From DATKSS01 sp049582065 (GTDB taxonomy: Bacteria > Chloroflexota > Dormibacteria > Dormibacterales > Dormibacteraceae): a DNA stretch of 18,575 bases. A program made the position numbers and the translations under genes. The stretch's first letter is position 1. Every line of letters starts with the position of its first letter. Below, one piece after another: positions 1 through 7,806 of this stretch. Location: NCBI GenBank assembly GCA_049582065.1, contig JBAUTF010000397.1, forward strand, positions 1 through 18,575, given 5' to 3'. The notes under the pieces were generated by a model. The model saw only the letters and a program-made list of their open reading frames with translations. It was not told where the DNA came from and did no database searches.

Positions 1-33
1 CGCGCCCAGCCGGCGCGACCAACCCTTTCCCAT
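1..33 (-). CDS. Possible start of a divergent gene, 5' fragment only
   Basis: On the - strand an ATG at 33-31 opens a frame that stays free of stops to the window edge and reads MGKGWSRRLGA. It is preceded at 3-6 bases by a purine-rich GGAGAGGA sequence, which is a strong Shine-Dalgarno match and the main reason for calling it. The basic start would suit a membrane protein or a DNA-binding protein, but eleven residues allow no family assignment. If real, it is transcribed away from the debranching enzyme gene, which would make 34-469 a shared divergent control region. The call rests only on the ribosome binding site and the open frame. Confidence 0.35.
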   Translation of the reverse strand, partial: MGKGWSRRLGA

Positions 34-469
34 CTTCCTCTCCACGTGTGGTCACCCGAATCGAGGGCCGTATCCAGACCGTCTCGCGAGTTGCAATACT
101 CTCGCAAGGGTCGGCAAGCAAAGTCAACTAGTTAAAGCACCGATATTGGCCCTATGTGACATTTGTTTCAGCTGGGGGTGGGCGTGGGCGTCCTGACGGC
201 GGGCAGAACAGGCAAGACCGACCGTCAACCAGCCGTTCCGACGACGCTCCAAACGGAGCCGCACCGAGCCCGTCTCCGGCACGCGGACGGTGGAGGGCTG
301 GAGGCGTCCATTGAAGGGTGGTGGCGCCGCCGCGATCGAGTGTGCACCGGGATCGAGACGGGTCGCGAACGACCCAATCTTCGGTTACAGGAATGGTGGT
401 ATCCGCGTGGCATGGGGGGAAAGGACAATGCAGGGCGGCTCCGGCGGTGGCTAACGTTAGGTTTGACCC
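34..469. promoter_or_regulatory. Non-coding region upstream of the debranching enzyme gene, probable control region
   Basis: No convincing gene is seen here; the open frames crossing it are out-of-frame extensions over the following gene. It has an AT-rich patch at about 90-170 in otherwise GC-rich DNA, where promoters would be expected. On the - strand a TTGACT (127-122) resembles a -35 box, but the nearest -10-like sequence (GAGTAT, 101-96) is 20 bases away, which is too far for a confident call. On the + strand GATATT (142-147) matches four of six -10 positions but has no -35 partner. Nested inverted repeats lie at 86-107: GCGAG-N10-CTCGC, and TTGC-N9-GCAA within and beyond it. Confidence 0.4.
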
Positions 470-2734
470 ATGAAGAGAAGGGAGCGGGCCGGCAGCGAAA
501 AACCGGCCGAGCCGGTGACGCTTGTCCGCGCCCTGGCGGACGGCCAGGCCCAGATGGCGCCCTGGCGGACGCTGATCTCGGCGGTCCATCCCAACCCGTC
601 GATCAAGATCAACCACGGCGCCACGTTCCTCGTGACCGACCGTCACGGCTCCATCCCTCTCGACGCGGGCGACTACGGCCTGTACGCGTCCGACACCCGC
701 TTTGTCTCTCGCCACGAGCTGAGGCTGAACGGGAAGCAGCCGGAGTCGGTCGCGTCGGTTCGTCTTTCGTTTCGCCATGCCCGCTGGCACATGGTCGCGG
801 ACAGCGTCGCCGGTCCGGGAGGCGACATGCGGGAAGCCAAGGTGGCGGTCACGGTCGACAGGCTGGTCAGCCTGCACCGGATGCACGAAGACCTCTCGCT
901 CCATACCTACGCCCGGTCGCCGGTGACCGTGCTGCTGGAGATTGCCCTGGAGAGCGATTTCGCGGACCTCTTCGAGGTCCGCTACAAATCGTGGCAGCGC
1001 CGCGCCGACCTGAACACGTGGTGGGTCGGGCCGAACAGCCTGGAGGCCCGCTACCAGAACAAGGACTTCGTCCGCCGCTGCCTGGTGCGCGCCCTCACCG
1101 AGCGCGCGGGAATCACCTACGCCAACGGCTCCCTACGGTTCCCGATCGACCTGGTGCCGGGCGAGGAATGGCGGCTGTGCCTGCAGTACGACCTCCTGAC
1201 GGATGACCACCAGATGCCGCCGCTCGAGGAGAAATGCGCCTTGGACCCGAGCCAGGGGGATCCCATGGAGAATGCGCGAAGCTGGCAGATGTCGGTCTCG
1301 CAGATCGAGCCCTCCGACATCCGCCTGAAGTTCGCCTACGAACGGGCGATCGAAGACTTCGCGGCGCTGCGGCTCCACGAGCAGGAGTCCTCGACGGACC
1401 ACTGGATGCCGGCGGCCGGCCTGCCCTGGTTCATGGCCCTGTTCGGACGCGACTCGGCCATCGCCTCTCTTCAGGCGATGGTCGCCCAGCCGGCGGTCGC
1501 CATCGGCACGCTCGAGAACCTCGCCAGGTGGCAGTCGGATTTCGACGACCCTGAGCGCGACGCCGAGCCGGGCAAGATGCCGCACGAGCTGCGCGTCGGC
1601 GAGTGGGCCCACTTCGGCATCGTTCCGCACCGCCCCTACTACGGGACCGCCGACGCCACTCCTTTATATCTGCTGCTCCTGGCGGAGCAATACCGATGGC
1701 TCGGCGACGCCCAGGCGCTCGCGCCGTTCAGGAGCGTGGCCGAGCGGTGCCTCGAATGGATCGACAAGCATGGTGACCGGGACGGTGACGGGTTCCAGGA
1801 ATACGCTCCTCGCACGCCGAGGGGTTACCGCAACCAGGCGTGGCGTGATGCGCACGACGGGGTGCTCGACGAGACCGGAGCCTTCCCTGAGCTGCCGATC
1901 GGGACCTCCGAGATGCAGGCATACGTCTACGGCGCCAAGCTGCGGATGGCGCCTCTCTTCGAGGCCTGGGGCGATGCGGCGCGCGGCGAGCAATTGGTGC
2001 GCGAGGCCGGCGAGCTCAGGAAGCGCTTCATCGAGCGGTTCTGGTCGGACGAGAGCAGGGAGCTGGCCTTCCTGCTCGACGGTCACAAACGGGCCGTTCG
2101 CACGGTCGTCTCGAACTCAGGCCACTGCCTGTGGATGGGAATCCTGGACGAAGCGCGCGGACGCGCCGCGGGCGAGCGGCTGATGAAGCCGGACATGTTC
2201 AGCGGCTGGGGGGTGCGCACGCTGTCCGACCAACACCCGTCATACGACCCTCACTCGTACCAGCGCGGATCGGTCTGGCCGCACGACAGCGTGATCGCCG
2301 CAGCCGGGCTGCGGCGCTACGGTCTGATCGAGGAGGCCTGGACGGTCCTGGACGGGCTGCTCGGAGCTGTCATGTGCTTCGAGGACATTCAGATGCCGGA
2401 ACTCTTCGCCGGGCTGCCCAAGCGCGAGTTCGCCGTCCCGGTGCCGTATCGCATGGCCAATGTGCCCCAGGCCTGGTCCGCGGGCTGCGTGCTGCACGTT
2501 GTGCGGATCCTGCTTGGCCTCGAGCCGGACCTGCCCGCCGGCCGGCTCTATGTCGACCCCGCGCTGCCGCCCTGGTGTCCCGAGCTGGTGCTGGACAACC
2601 TTCGCATCGGGCCGCATGCGGTGAGGTTGAGCGTGCGAAGCAAGCCTGACGGCGGCTATTCCGTGGACTCGGACGCGTCCGGCGTGGAGATCGTGCGCGG
2701 CACGCCGCCGTGGCTGCAGATCGCACCCGAGTGA
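470..2734 (+). CDS. Amylo-alpha-1,6-glucosidase family protein (glycogen debranching type)
   Basis: This 754-residue protein is predicted to be a cytoplasmic glycoside hydrolase that removes alpha-1,6-linked glucose from branched glucans or acts on a related oligosaccharide. Residues about 45-245 match the beta-rich N-terminal domain of bacterial debranching enzymes (GDE_N_bis), with the hallmark GDYGLYASDTRFVSRHEL at 67-84. Residues about 285-690 form the alpha/alpha-barrel catalytic part, with GLPWFMALFGRDS at 317-329, GWGVRTLS at 579-586 and SYQRGSVWPHDS at 596-607. There is no signal peptide or membrane helix. The ATG start has only a weak TTAGG ribosome binding site 8 bases upstream. The length is normal for the family. 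A glycosyltransferase gene follows after about 50 bases, probably in the same transcript. The fold assignment is firm; the exact substrate is not, because many members of this family are uncharacterised. Confidence 0.88.
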   Translation: MKRRERAGSEKPAEPVTLVRALADGQAQMAPWRTLISAVHPNPSIKINHGATFLVTDRHGSIPLDAGDYGLYASDTRFVSRHELRLNGKQPESVASVRLSFRHARWHMVADSVAGPGGDMREAKVAVTVDRLVSLHRMHEDLSLHTYARSPVTVLLEIALESDFADLFEVRYKSWQRRADLNTWWVGPNSLEARYQNKDFVRRCLVRALTERAGITYANGSLRFPIDLVPGEEWRLCLQYDLLTDDHQMPPLEEKCALDPSQGDPMENARSWQMSVSQIEPSDIRLKFAYERAIEDFAALRLHEQESSTDHWMPAAGLPWFMALFGRDSAIASLQAMVAQPAVAIGTLENLARWQSDFDDPERDAEPGKMPHELRVGEWAHFGIVPHRPYYGTADATPLYLLLLAEQYRWLGDAQALAPFRSVAERCLEWIDKHGDRDGDGFQEYAPRTPRGYRNQAWRDAHDGVLDETGAFPELPIGTSEMQAYVYGAKLRMAPLFEAWGDAARGEQLVREAGELRKRFIERFWSDESRELAFLLDGHKRAVRTVVSNSGHCLWMGILDEARGRAAGERLMKPDMFSGWGVRTLSDQHPSYDPHSYQRGSVWPHDSVIAAAGLRRYGLIEEAWTVLDGLLGAVMCFEDIQMPELFAGLPKREFAVPVPYRMANVPQAWSAGCVLHVVRILLGLEPDLPAGRLYVDPALPPWCPELVLDNLRIGPHAVRLSVRSKPDGGYSVDSDASGVEIVRGTPPWLQIAPE

Positions 2735-2785
2735 CCACCGGGTCCTCCCTGCGGAGCGAGTGTTGATGCGTGAACTTCACCGGGA

Positions 2786-3874
2786 GTGTGTTCTATCGCT
2801 GTGAACCCTCGCCGGATTGCCCTCATCGTCAGCCCCTGGTACCCCGTCCCACCTGTCGGCTATGGCGGAATCGAGCTCATGGCGTACAACCTGGCGTGCG
2901 AGCTGCAGGCCAGGGGCCACCAGGTCAGCGTGATCGGCCAGCAGGGATCCAGGGGGCCATTCGAGGCGATCGCGATCGCGCCTGAGGGCTGGTCCAGCCA
3001 GCTGGGTGGTCGTGATCACCTGCCCCGCGAGCTGCTCTTTCTCTATCGCGCATATGAGCTGGTTCGCCGGCGCGCGTTCGACGTCGTCCACGACAACTCG
3101 GGACTGACCGGGATCCTCCTGGCCGCGACCAGCCGGCTCCAGACACCTGTGGTCGCCACCCTCCATGGAGCGTTGACCGAAGCGGAAGGAGAGTACTTGT
3201 CGGCCGTCGACCATCGCGTCCACCTGGTCGCCATCAGCCGGGCGCAGCAGGCCCTGGTGGCAGGTGTCGACTGGCGGCGCGTCGTCTACAACGCCGTCGA
3301 CCCGCGCGAGTACCGGCCGATCACACGGTTCGAGGAAAAGGAGGATTACATCGTCCAGCTGGCGCGGATCTCGGCTGAAAAAGGGCAGCACCTTGCGATC
3401 GAGATGGCGCAGCGGCTCAATGTGAGGCTGGTCCTGGCGGGCAAGGTGGGCGAGGATTCGATCCCGTATTTCGAGGAGCGCATCAAGCCGCACCTCGGCG
3501 ATCGGGTGACGTGGCTCGAGAACGTCGTGGGCGAGGACAAGGCCCGTCTGCTGGCGCGCGCGAGGGCGATGGTGTTCCCGATCCAGTGGGAGGAGCCATT
3601 CGGCATCGCGATGGTGGAAGCGATGGTCAGCGGAACACCGGTGATCGCGATGGCCCGCGGTGCGGCGACGGAGCTGGTGGAGCCAGGAGTCACGGGCTTC
3701 CTGGCAGCGGACCTGGAGGGCATGGTGGAGGCGTATTCGTGTCTCGACGAGATCGACCTCGCGAAGTGCGTCGAGCATGCGAGCTCGCGGTTCGGCCCGC
3801 AGCAGATGGCCGACGGCTATGAATCGGTGTACGAGCGGGCGATCGAGGAGTCGTACTACCTGGAGCGCGTCTGA
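2786..3874 (+). CDS. Glycosyltransferase family 4 protein
   Basis: This is a GT-B fold, retaining, nucleotide-sugar-dependent glycosyltransferase of about 360 residues. The N-terminal half opens with the acceptor-side motif PVGYGGIELMAYNLA (23-37) and a Rossmann strand IALIVSPWYP (11-20). The C-terminal half has the donor-side features ARISAEKG (193-200) and the family 4 E-x7-E motif in EEPFGIAMVEAM (E270 and E278). No membrane helix is visible. Two GTG codons could start it: 2786, used here, and 2801, which begins VNPRRIALI and lies 14 bases after a GGGAG. The later start agrees better with the usual length before the first strand. It follows the debranching enzyme gene and precedes a new promoter, so it probably ends the first transcription unit. 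Donor and acceptor cannot be told; roles in glucan, glycolipid or compatible-solute synthesis are all open. Confidence 0.88.
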   Translation: MCSIAVNPRRIALIVSPWYPVPPVGYGGIELMAYNLACELQARGHQVSVIGQQGSRGPFEAIAIAPEGWSSQLGGRDHLPRELLFLYRAYELVRRRAFDVVHDNSGLTGILLAATSRLQTPVVATLHGALTEAEGEYLSAVDHRVHLVAISRAQQALVAGVDWRRVVYNAVDPREYRPITRFEEKEDYIVQLARISAEKGQHLAIEMAQRLNVRLVLAGKVGEDSIPYFEERIKPHLGDRVTWLENVVGEDKARLLARARAMVFPIQWEEPFGIAMVEAMVSGTPVIAMARGAATELVEPGVTGFLAADLEGMVEAYSCLDEIDLAKCVEHASSRFGPQQMADGYESVYERAIEESYYLERV

Positions 3875-3883
3875 AGACCCCTT

Positions 3884-3902
3884 CGTGCCGGGTCCCCGCA
3901 CG
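3884..3902 (+). terminator. Weak hairpin after the glycosyltransferase gene
   Basis: CGTGC (3884-3888) pairs with GCACG (3898-3902), with two more possible G-C pairs inside after one mismatch. It lies 10 bases after the stop codon and before the importer promoter, where a terminator would be expected. No T-run follows, so a classical intrinsic terminator is not shown. Confidence 0.25.
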
Positions 3903-3913
3903 AGCCTCTCGAA

Positions 3914-3941
3914 TTGACAGGCCGCAGGCATTTGATAGAGT
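3914..3941 (+). promoter_or_regulatory. Sigma-70-type promoter of the ABC importer unit
   Basis: A perfect TTGACA -35 box (3914-3919) is followed after 16 bases by TAGAGT (3936-3941), which matches four of six -10 positions including the essential A2 and T6. Transcription would begin near 3948, giving a leader of about 28 bases with a GGAGG ribosome binding site at 3966-3970. It sits in the only AT-richer stretch near the importer genes. This is the best promoter match I found in the window. Confidence 0.65.
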
Positions 3942-3975
3942 CACGGCATCTGTTTAGGGGAGGCTGGAGGTTTGG

Positions 3976-5349
3976 ATGAAGCACATCAATAGCGTTGGCC
4001 TGGTTGCCGCAGGTGCGGTCATCGTTCTCGCGATTGGGGCCTGCGGCGGTTCGGGGGGCGGCGCCTCATCCTCCCCGGCAAGCTCCCAGATCGGAGGATC
4101 GGCAACCCTGTGGGCCGAATGGACGAGCACCGAGCAGCAGGACTTCCTGGCCTCCCTCGCGCCGTTCGAGACCCAGAGCGGCGTCACCATCAACTATTCC
4201 GGCAAGGGCAACAACACCGACACCGCGATCGCATCCGCGGTGGCGGGCGGCGCGCCGCCTGACGTCGCGCTCGTGCCCGACCCGGCCACCGTGCTGACGC
4301 TCGCCTCGAAAGGTTCGATCAAGCCGCTGGACAGCATCCTCGGCAGCCTGACGTCCAACTACGGCTCGGCCTGGAACCAGCTCGTGACCTCCAACGGCAA
4401 GCTGTACGGCGTCTGGTTCAAGGGAGCCAACAAGAACACCATCTGGTACAACCCCGCGGAGTTCAGCGCGGCCGGCATCACCTCCCCTCCGGCGACGTGG
4501 GAAGACGTGATCAAGGACGCCGGCACCCTCAAGGCGGCCGGCATCGCTCCGTTCTCGCTCTGCACCGACATCGGCTGGCCGATGGCTGACTTCTGGCAGA
4601 ACGTCTACCTCAAGACGGCCGGGGCTCAGGCTTACAACGCCCTCGCGGCCCACACCACCAAGTGGACCGATCCCACCGTGACGACCGCGTTCACCACGTT
4701 CGGCCAGCTCGTCGGGGACCCCTCGAACCTCGCGGGAGGCCTGCAGGGCTCCCTCTCCAACAACTACCCCGAGTGCGTCGACAAGGTGTTTCCAAAGCCG
4801 GGGTCGCAGCCCCAGGCAGCGATGGTCTTCGAAGGGGACTTCGTCACCTCTGAGATCACCGCCAACTCGAGCAACTACACGGGCGGGACGACGGGTGCAG
4901 GCGGTGCCGCCTGCACCACGGACGCGAGCAAGACGCCCTGCTACAACTTCTTCAACTTCCCGGCCCCGTCCGCTAACAGCGCCAACCAGGGCGCGGTCCA
5001 GGGCGCCGGAGACGTGGCCATCATGCTCCACGACACACCCCAGGCCGAAGCGCTGATGAAGTACCTTGCCGGGCCTCAGGGGGCGTCCATCTGGGCGCAC
5101 CTTGGCGGGTTCGCATCGCCGAACAACAAGGTGTCTTTGAGCTCGTATCCCGACAGCGTCACGCAGGCGGACGCCAAGGCTCTGGTCAATGCCACAGGGT
5201 TCGTGTTCAGCCTCGACGACCTCCAGGGGACGTGGGAGAAGAACATGTGGCAGGACATGCTGGACTTCCTGAGGAATCCCAGCAGCTCGAACATCACGGC
5301 GATCCAGGCCAAGATGGACCAGGAAGCGACCACGGGCCTGGGCCACTAG
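3976..5349 (+). CDS. Extracellular sugar-binding lipoprotein of an ABC importer (AglE-like)
   Basis: This 457-residue protein is a solute-binding protein of the carbohydrate type (family 1), which captures a sugar outside the membrane and delivers it to the permeases. Residues 1-22 are a lipoprotein signal peptide with lipobox IGAC and lipidated Cys23, followed by a Gly/Ser linker. The mature part shows ATLWAEWTSTEQQDF (43-57), GGAPPDVALVPDP (91-103) and TIWYNPAEFSAAGI (155-168). The segment GWPMADFWQNVYLKTAG (200-216) and its surroundings resemble alpha-glucoside-binding proteins of the AglE type, so trehalose, maltose or sucrose are candidate ligands by inference. Cys196/Cys267 and Cys313/Cys322 could form disulfides. 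The ATG has a GGAGG ribosome binding site 5 bases upstream and its own promoter. It is the first gene of the importer unit. Confidence 0.9.
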   Translation: MKHINSVGLVAAGAVIVLAIGACGGSGGGASSSPASSQIGGSATLWAEWTSTEQQDFLASLAPFETQSGVTINYSGKGNNTDTAIASAVAGGAPPDVALVPDPATVLTLASKGSIKPLDSILGSLTSNYGSAWNQLVTSNGKLYGVWFKGANKNTIWYNPAEFSAAGITSPPATWEDVIKDAGTLKAAGIAPFSLCTDIGWPMADFWQNVYLKTAGAQAYNALAAHTTKWTDPTVTTAFTTFGQLVGDPSNLAGGLQGSLSNNYPECVDKVFPKPGSQPQAAMVFEGDFVTSEITANSSNYTGGTTGAGGAACTTDASKTPCYNFFNFPAPSANSANQGAVQGAGDVAIMLHDTPQAEALMKYLAGPQGASIWAHLGGFASPNNKVSLSSYPDSVTQADAKALVNATGFVFSLDDLQGTWEKNMWQDMLDFLRNPSSSNITAIQAKMDQEATTGLGH

Positions 5350-5365
5350 GCGGTTGGGTGGAGGA

Positions 5366-5393
5366 CGGGGCGCCACATCGATGCGGCGCCCCG
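5366..5393 (+). promoter_or_regulatory. Strong intercistronic hairpin between binding protein and permease genes
   Basis: CGGGGCGCC (5366-5374) pairs perfectly with GGCGCCCCG (5385-5393). The 10-base interior contains a further self-complementary CATCGATG after one A-C mismatch. No T-run follows, so it is more likely a partial terminator or an RNA-stabilising structure than a full stop. Similar elements between malE and malF genes keep binding-protein mRNA in excess over permease mRNA; the same role is inferred here. The rest of 5350-5437 shows nothing else. Confidence 0.6.
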
Positions 5394-5437
5394 GTCTGAG
5401 CTCTCGGTAAGCGAAATCTGGCGAATGAGTTGAAGCG

Positions 5438-6871
5438 TTGATCGGTGCTGACGTCCAGCCCAGTGGAGTTGTGACGCCTGCGGCGAAGAGCTCCAAGGCC
5501 AAGGGGGGCGGAGGCGGCTGGCGCTCCCACCTTGGCTCCCTGGCCTTTTTAGCCCCGGGAGCCATCTGGCTCGTGGCCATCACGATCTATCCCCTCATCG
5601 CCACCGTCCGCAACAGCCTGTACGACGCGTCGGCCTCGAACTTCGTCGGTCTCGACAACTACAAGGCGATCTTCACCACGGCCACCATCCTGACCACGTT
5701 CCGAAACAACGTCATCTGGGTGGTCGTCTTTCCCTTCGTCGTGACGTTCGTCGGTCTCGTCTATGCGGTGCTCTCAGAGCGGATCCGGTGGTCGACCGCG
5801 TTCAAGACCATCATCTTCGTGCCGATCGTGTTCAGCGCCACCGCTTCGGCGCTGGTCTGGCGCTCGATCTTCGACCTCGACCCGCACGTCGGGGTGGTCA
5901 ACGCGGCGATCCAGACCGCCAGCGACTGGTTCAACCCTCCCGGCCTGTATCCGGTTGACACGTCAGCCGGTCAGTCGGTCGCGCGCCTGGCTTCAACAGG
6001 CGTGGCTCCCGGTTCGGGCGGCAGTCTGCAGAGCTCGACATCGGTCTCGGCGGGTGATTCAGTCGAGCTCGGGTTGATCGGAATCAGCCCGACGACGCTC
6101 TCGACGCTGGGAGCACAGTCGGCCATCGAGCCGACTTCATCGCAGAAGGACGTCACCGGCCTGGTATGGCGAGACTTCTCGCCGGCCAACCCCAGCGTCA
6201 GAGGCGTGGTGCAGCCGGATGAGCTCGGCCTTCCCGGCCTGCAGCTGAGCCTGCTGGCGAGCGATGGAAGCACGGCCGGCACCGCGACGACCGACTCGCA
6301 CGGCGACTTTCGGTTCTCCAATGTCGGCAGCGGGAGCTTTCGCGTGCAGATCGACGCGCACAACTTCCAGTCGGGTTTTACCGGGACCTTCTGGCTGGGC
6401 ACGCAATCCCTGACGCCGACCAGTGGCCTGAATCAGACGGAACAGGCGCTTTTCAACGTGCCCCTGGTGGATGTCGCGATGATCATCGCCTACCTCTGGA
6501 TCTGGGCCGGTTTTGCGATGGTCATTATCGGAGCCGGCCTGGCAGCGCTCGATCGAGACGTGCTCGAGGCGGCCCGGATTGATGGCGCCGGCGAGTGGGC
6601 GACGTTTCGGCGCGTCACCATGCCCATGCTGTCGCCTGTCCTGATCGTGGTCCTGGTGACGATGCTCATCAACGTCCTGAAGATCTTCGACATCATCATC
6701 AACATGGCTCCGGGCTCCTCCCAGGAAGAGGCCCAGACTCTCGCGGTCGTGATGTACAACTCCGGGTTCACCGGGTTGGGCAACTGGGGTTTGGCGAGCG
6801 CCATCGCCGTCATCCTGTTCATCCTCGTGGTGCCGGCGATGGTCTCCAACTTGAGCAGGATCCGAGGATGA
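5438..6871 (+). CDS. Sugar ABC transporter permease (MalF/AglF-like) with an inserted extracellular beta domain
   Basis: This is the first of two membrane subunits of the importer. Six helices are visible: about 33-55, 91-112, 122-144, 345-369, 399-421 and 449-471. The cytoplasmic EAA loop, EAARIDGAGEWATFRRVTMP, lies at 377-396 and contacts the ATPase. The protein has 477 residues, whereas family members usually have about 300. The excess is a block at about 173-340 between helices 3 and 4, on the outer face by the topology. The block has a Ser/Thr/Gly-rich part and then a domain at 238-309 resembling SdrD-B or carboxypeptidase-regulatory beta folds. The start is uncertain: TTG at 5438 is used, GTG at 5471 is in frame, and neither has a good ribosome binding site. 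The stop overlaps the next gene's ATG. Confidence 0.88.
   Translation: MIGADVQPSGVVTPAAKSSKAKGGGGGWRSHLGSLAFLAPGAIWLVAITIYPLIATVRNSLYDASASNFVGLDNYKAIFTTATILTTFRNNVIWVVVFPFVVTFVGLVYAVLSERIRWSTAFKTIIFVPIVFSATASALVWRSIFDLDPHVGVVNAAIQTASDWFNPPGLYPVDTSAGQSVARLASTGVAPGSGGSLQSSTSVSAGDSVELGLIGISPTTLSTLGAQSAIEPTSSQKDVTGLVWRDFSPANPSVRGVVQPDELGLPGLQLSLLASDGSTAGTATTDSHGDFRFSNVGSGSFRVQIDAHNFQSGFTGTFWLGTQSLTPTSGLNQTEQALFNVPLVDVAMIIAYLWIWAGFAMVIIGAGLAALDRDVLEAARIDGAGEWATFRRVTMPMLSPVLIVVLVTMLINVLKIFDIIINMAPGSSQEEAQTLAVVMYNSGFTGLGNWGLASAIAVILFILVVPAMVSNLSRIRG
6149..6364 (+). other. Inserted SdrD-B/carboxypeptidase-regulatory-like domain in the permease
   Basis: This is residues 238-309 of the permease. It begins VTGLVWRDFSP and continues through DELGLPGLQLSLLASDG, TATTDSHGDFRFSNVGSGSF and RVQIDAHNF. 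This follows the pattern of SdrD-B and carboxypeptidase-regulatory domains: G-x-V-W-x-D, an acidic D-E-x-G-L-P-G turn, then T-D-x-x-G-x-F-x-F before the last strands. Such domains are extracellular beta sandwiches, often calcium-stabilised in surface proteins. The match is judged by eye. Confidence 0.6.
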
Positions 6872-7785
6872 GCGCGGTGCAGGCGGTCGCTCAGCCTGTC
6901 GCCGCGAGGCGGCGCTCGACGTTCCGCATCCGTCCTGCGAAATGGCTGCTGAACATCGTGGTCGTCCTCATTGCGGCCTTCTGGCTGATGCCGACGATAG
7001 GCCTGGCGATCATCTCCCTGCGTCCCGAGTCCCTGTTCCAGCAATCAGGGTGGTGGACCGTGTTGACCGCCCCGTCCCAGCTGACTTTGCAGAACTACCA
7101 GACGCTGTTCTCGCAAGGCCTGGTCAGCGGCGGCCTGCTGGATTCTCTTTTGACCTCAGCCGAGATCACCGTCCCGAGCACTCTCCTGGTGACCGTGATC
7201 TCCAGCCTGACCGCTTACTCAATCGCCTTCGGGCGCTGGCGCGGCAGGACCGTGTGCTTCTTCATCATCATCGGGCTGATGGTCGTCCCGGTCCAGGTCG
7301 CATTGATCCCAGTGGTTCAGCTCTACAGGGCATTCGGATCGATCAGCGGCTTCAATCCCTTTGGCACGGTGATCGGAGTGATCATCTTCCACGTCGCCTT
7401 CGGCCTTCCATTCGGCATCTTCTTGATGAACAACTTCTACGGCGGCCTGCCGAGGGAGCTGCTGGAGGCCGCACGGATCGACGGCGCTGGCGAATGGAGG
7501 CTGTTCAGCAGAATCGTGCTTCCACTTGGCTTGCCGGCCGCAGCCTCACTCGCAATCTTCCAGTTCATCTGGGTGTGGAACGACCTGCTGGTCGCCCTGG
7601 TCTTCCTCGGAGCCAGCAAGCACTTTCCACTCACCATATTCCTGTTCGATCAGATTCGGACTCTGGCCGCCAACTACTGGATCATCTCCACAGGCGGAAT
7701 GGTCTCCATCCTGGTCCCCCTGGTCGTGTTCTTCTCCTTCCAGCGCTATTTCGTGCGCGGCGTGCTCGCGGGGGCGGTCAAGTAA
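6868..7785 (+). CDS. Sugar ABC transporter permease (MalG/AglG-like)
   Basis: This 305-residue protein is the second membrane subunit of the importer. It has a basic N-terminus, a first helix at about 26-50 and five further helices. The EAA loop ELLEAARIDGAGEWRLFSR (197-215) docks on the ATPase, and the C-terminus FQRYFVRGVLAGAVK is typical of MalG-type permeases. The ATG at 6868 is chosen because it overlaps the stop of the upstream permease (ATGA), has GCAGGA 7 bases upstream and gives the usual family length. The frame extends further upstream, but that part overlaps the preceding gene and has no homologous character. Translation is probably coupled to the first permease. Unlike its partner, it has no inserted domain. 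The substrate is inferred only from the binding protein. Confidence 0.93.
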   Translation: MSAVQAVAQPVAARRRSTFRIRPAKWLLNIVVVLIAAFWLMPTIGLAIISLRPESLFQQSGWWTVLTAPSQLTLQNYQTLFSQGLVSGGLLDSLLTSAEITVPSTLLVTVISSLTAYSIAFGRWRGRTVCFFIIIGLMVVPVQVALIPVVQLYRAFGSISGFNPFGTVIGVIIFHVAFGLPFGIFLMNNFYGGLPRELLEAARIDGAGEWRLFSRIVLPLGLPAAASLAIFQFIWVWNDLLVALVFLGASKHFPLTIFLFDQIRTLAANYWIISTGGMVSILVPLVVFFSFQRYFVRGVLAGAVK

Positions 7786-7806
7786 ATGTGTGAGGGCAAT
7801 AGATAA

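Noticed and set aside
163..1206. Long + strand open frame beginning upstream of the debranching enzyme
   Set aside because: It lies out of frame over a strongly supported gene, its translation is low-complexity Arg/Gly/Pro-rich, and it shows no domain.
4066..5583. 505-codon - strand open frame opposite the binding protein gene
   Set aside because: It mirrors the real gene in GC-rich DNA; the product is Arg/Gly/Val-rich with no recognisable motif, while the + strand has a signal peptide and family motifs.
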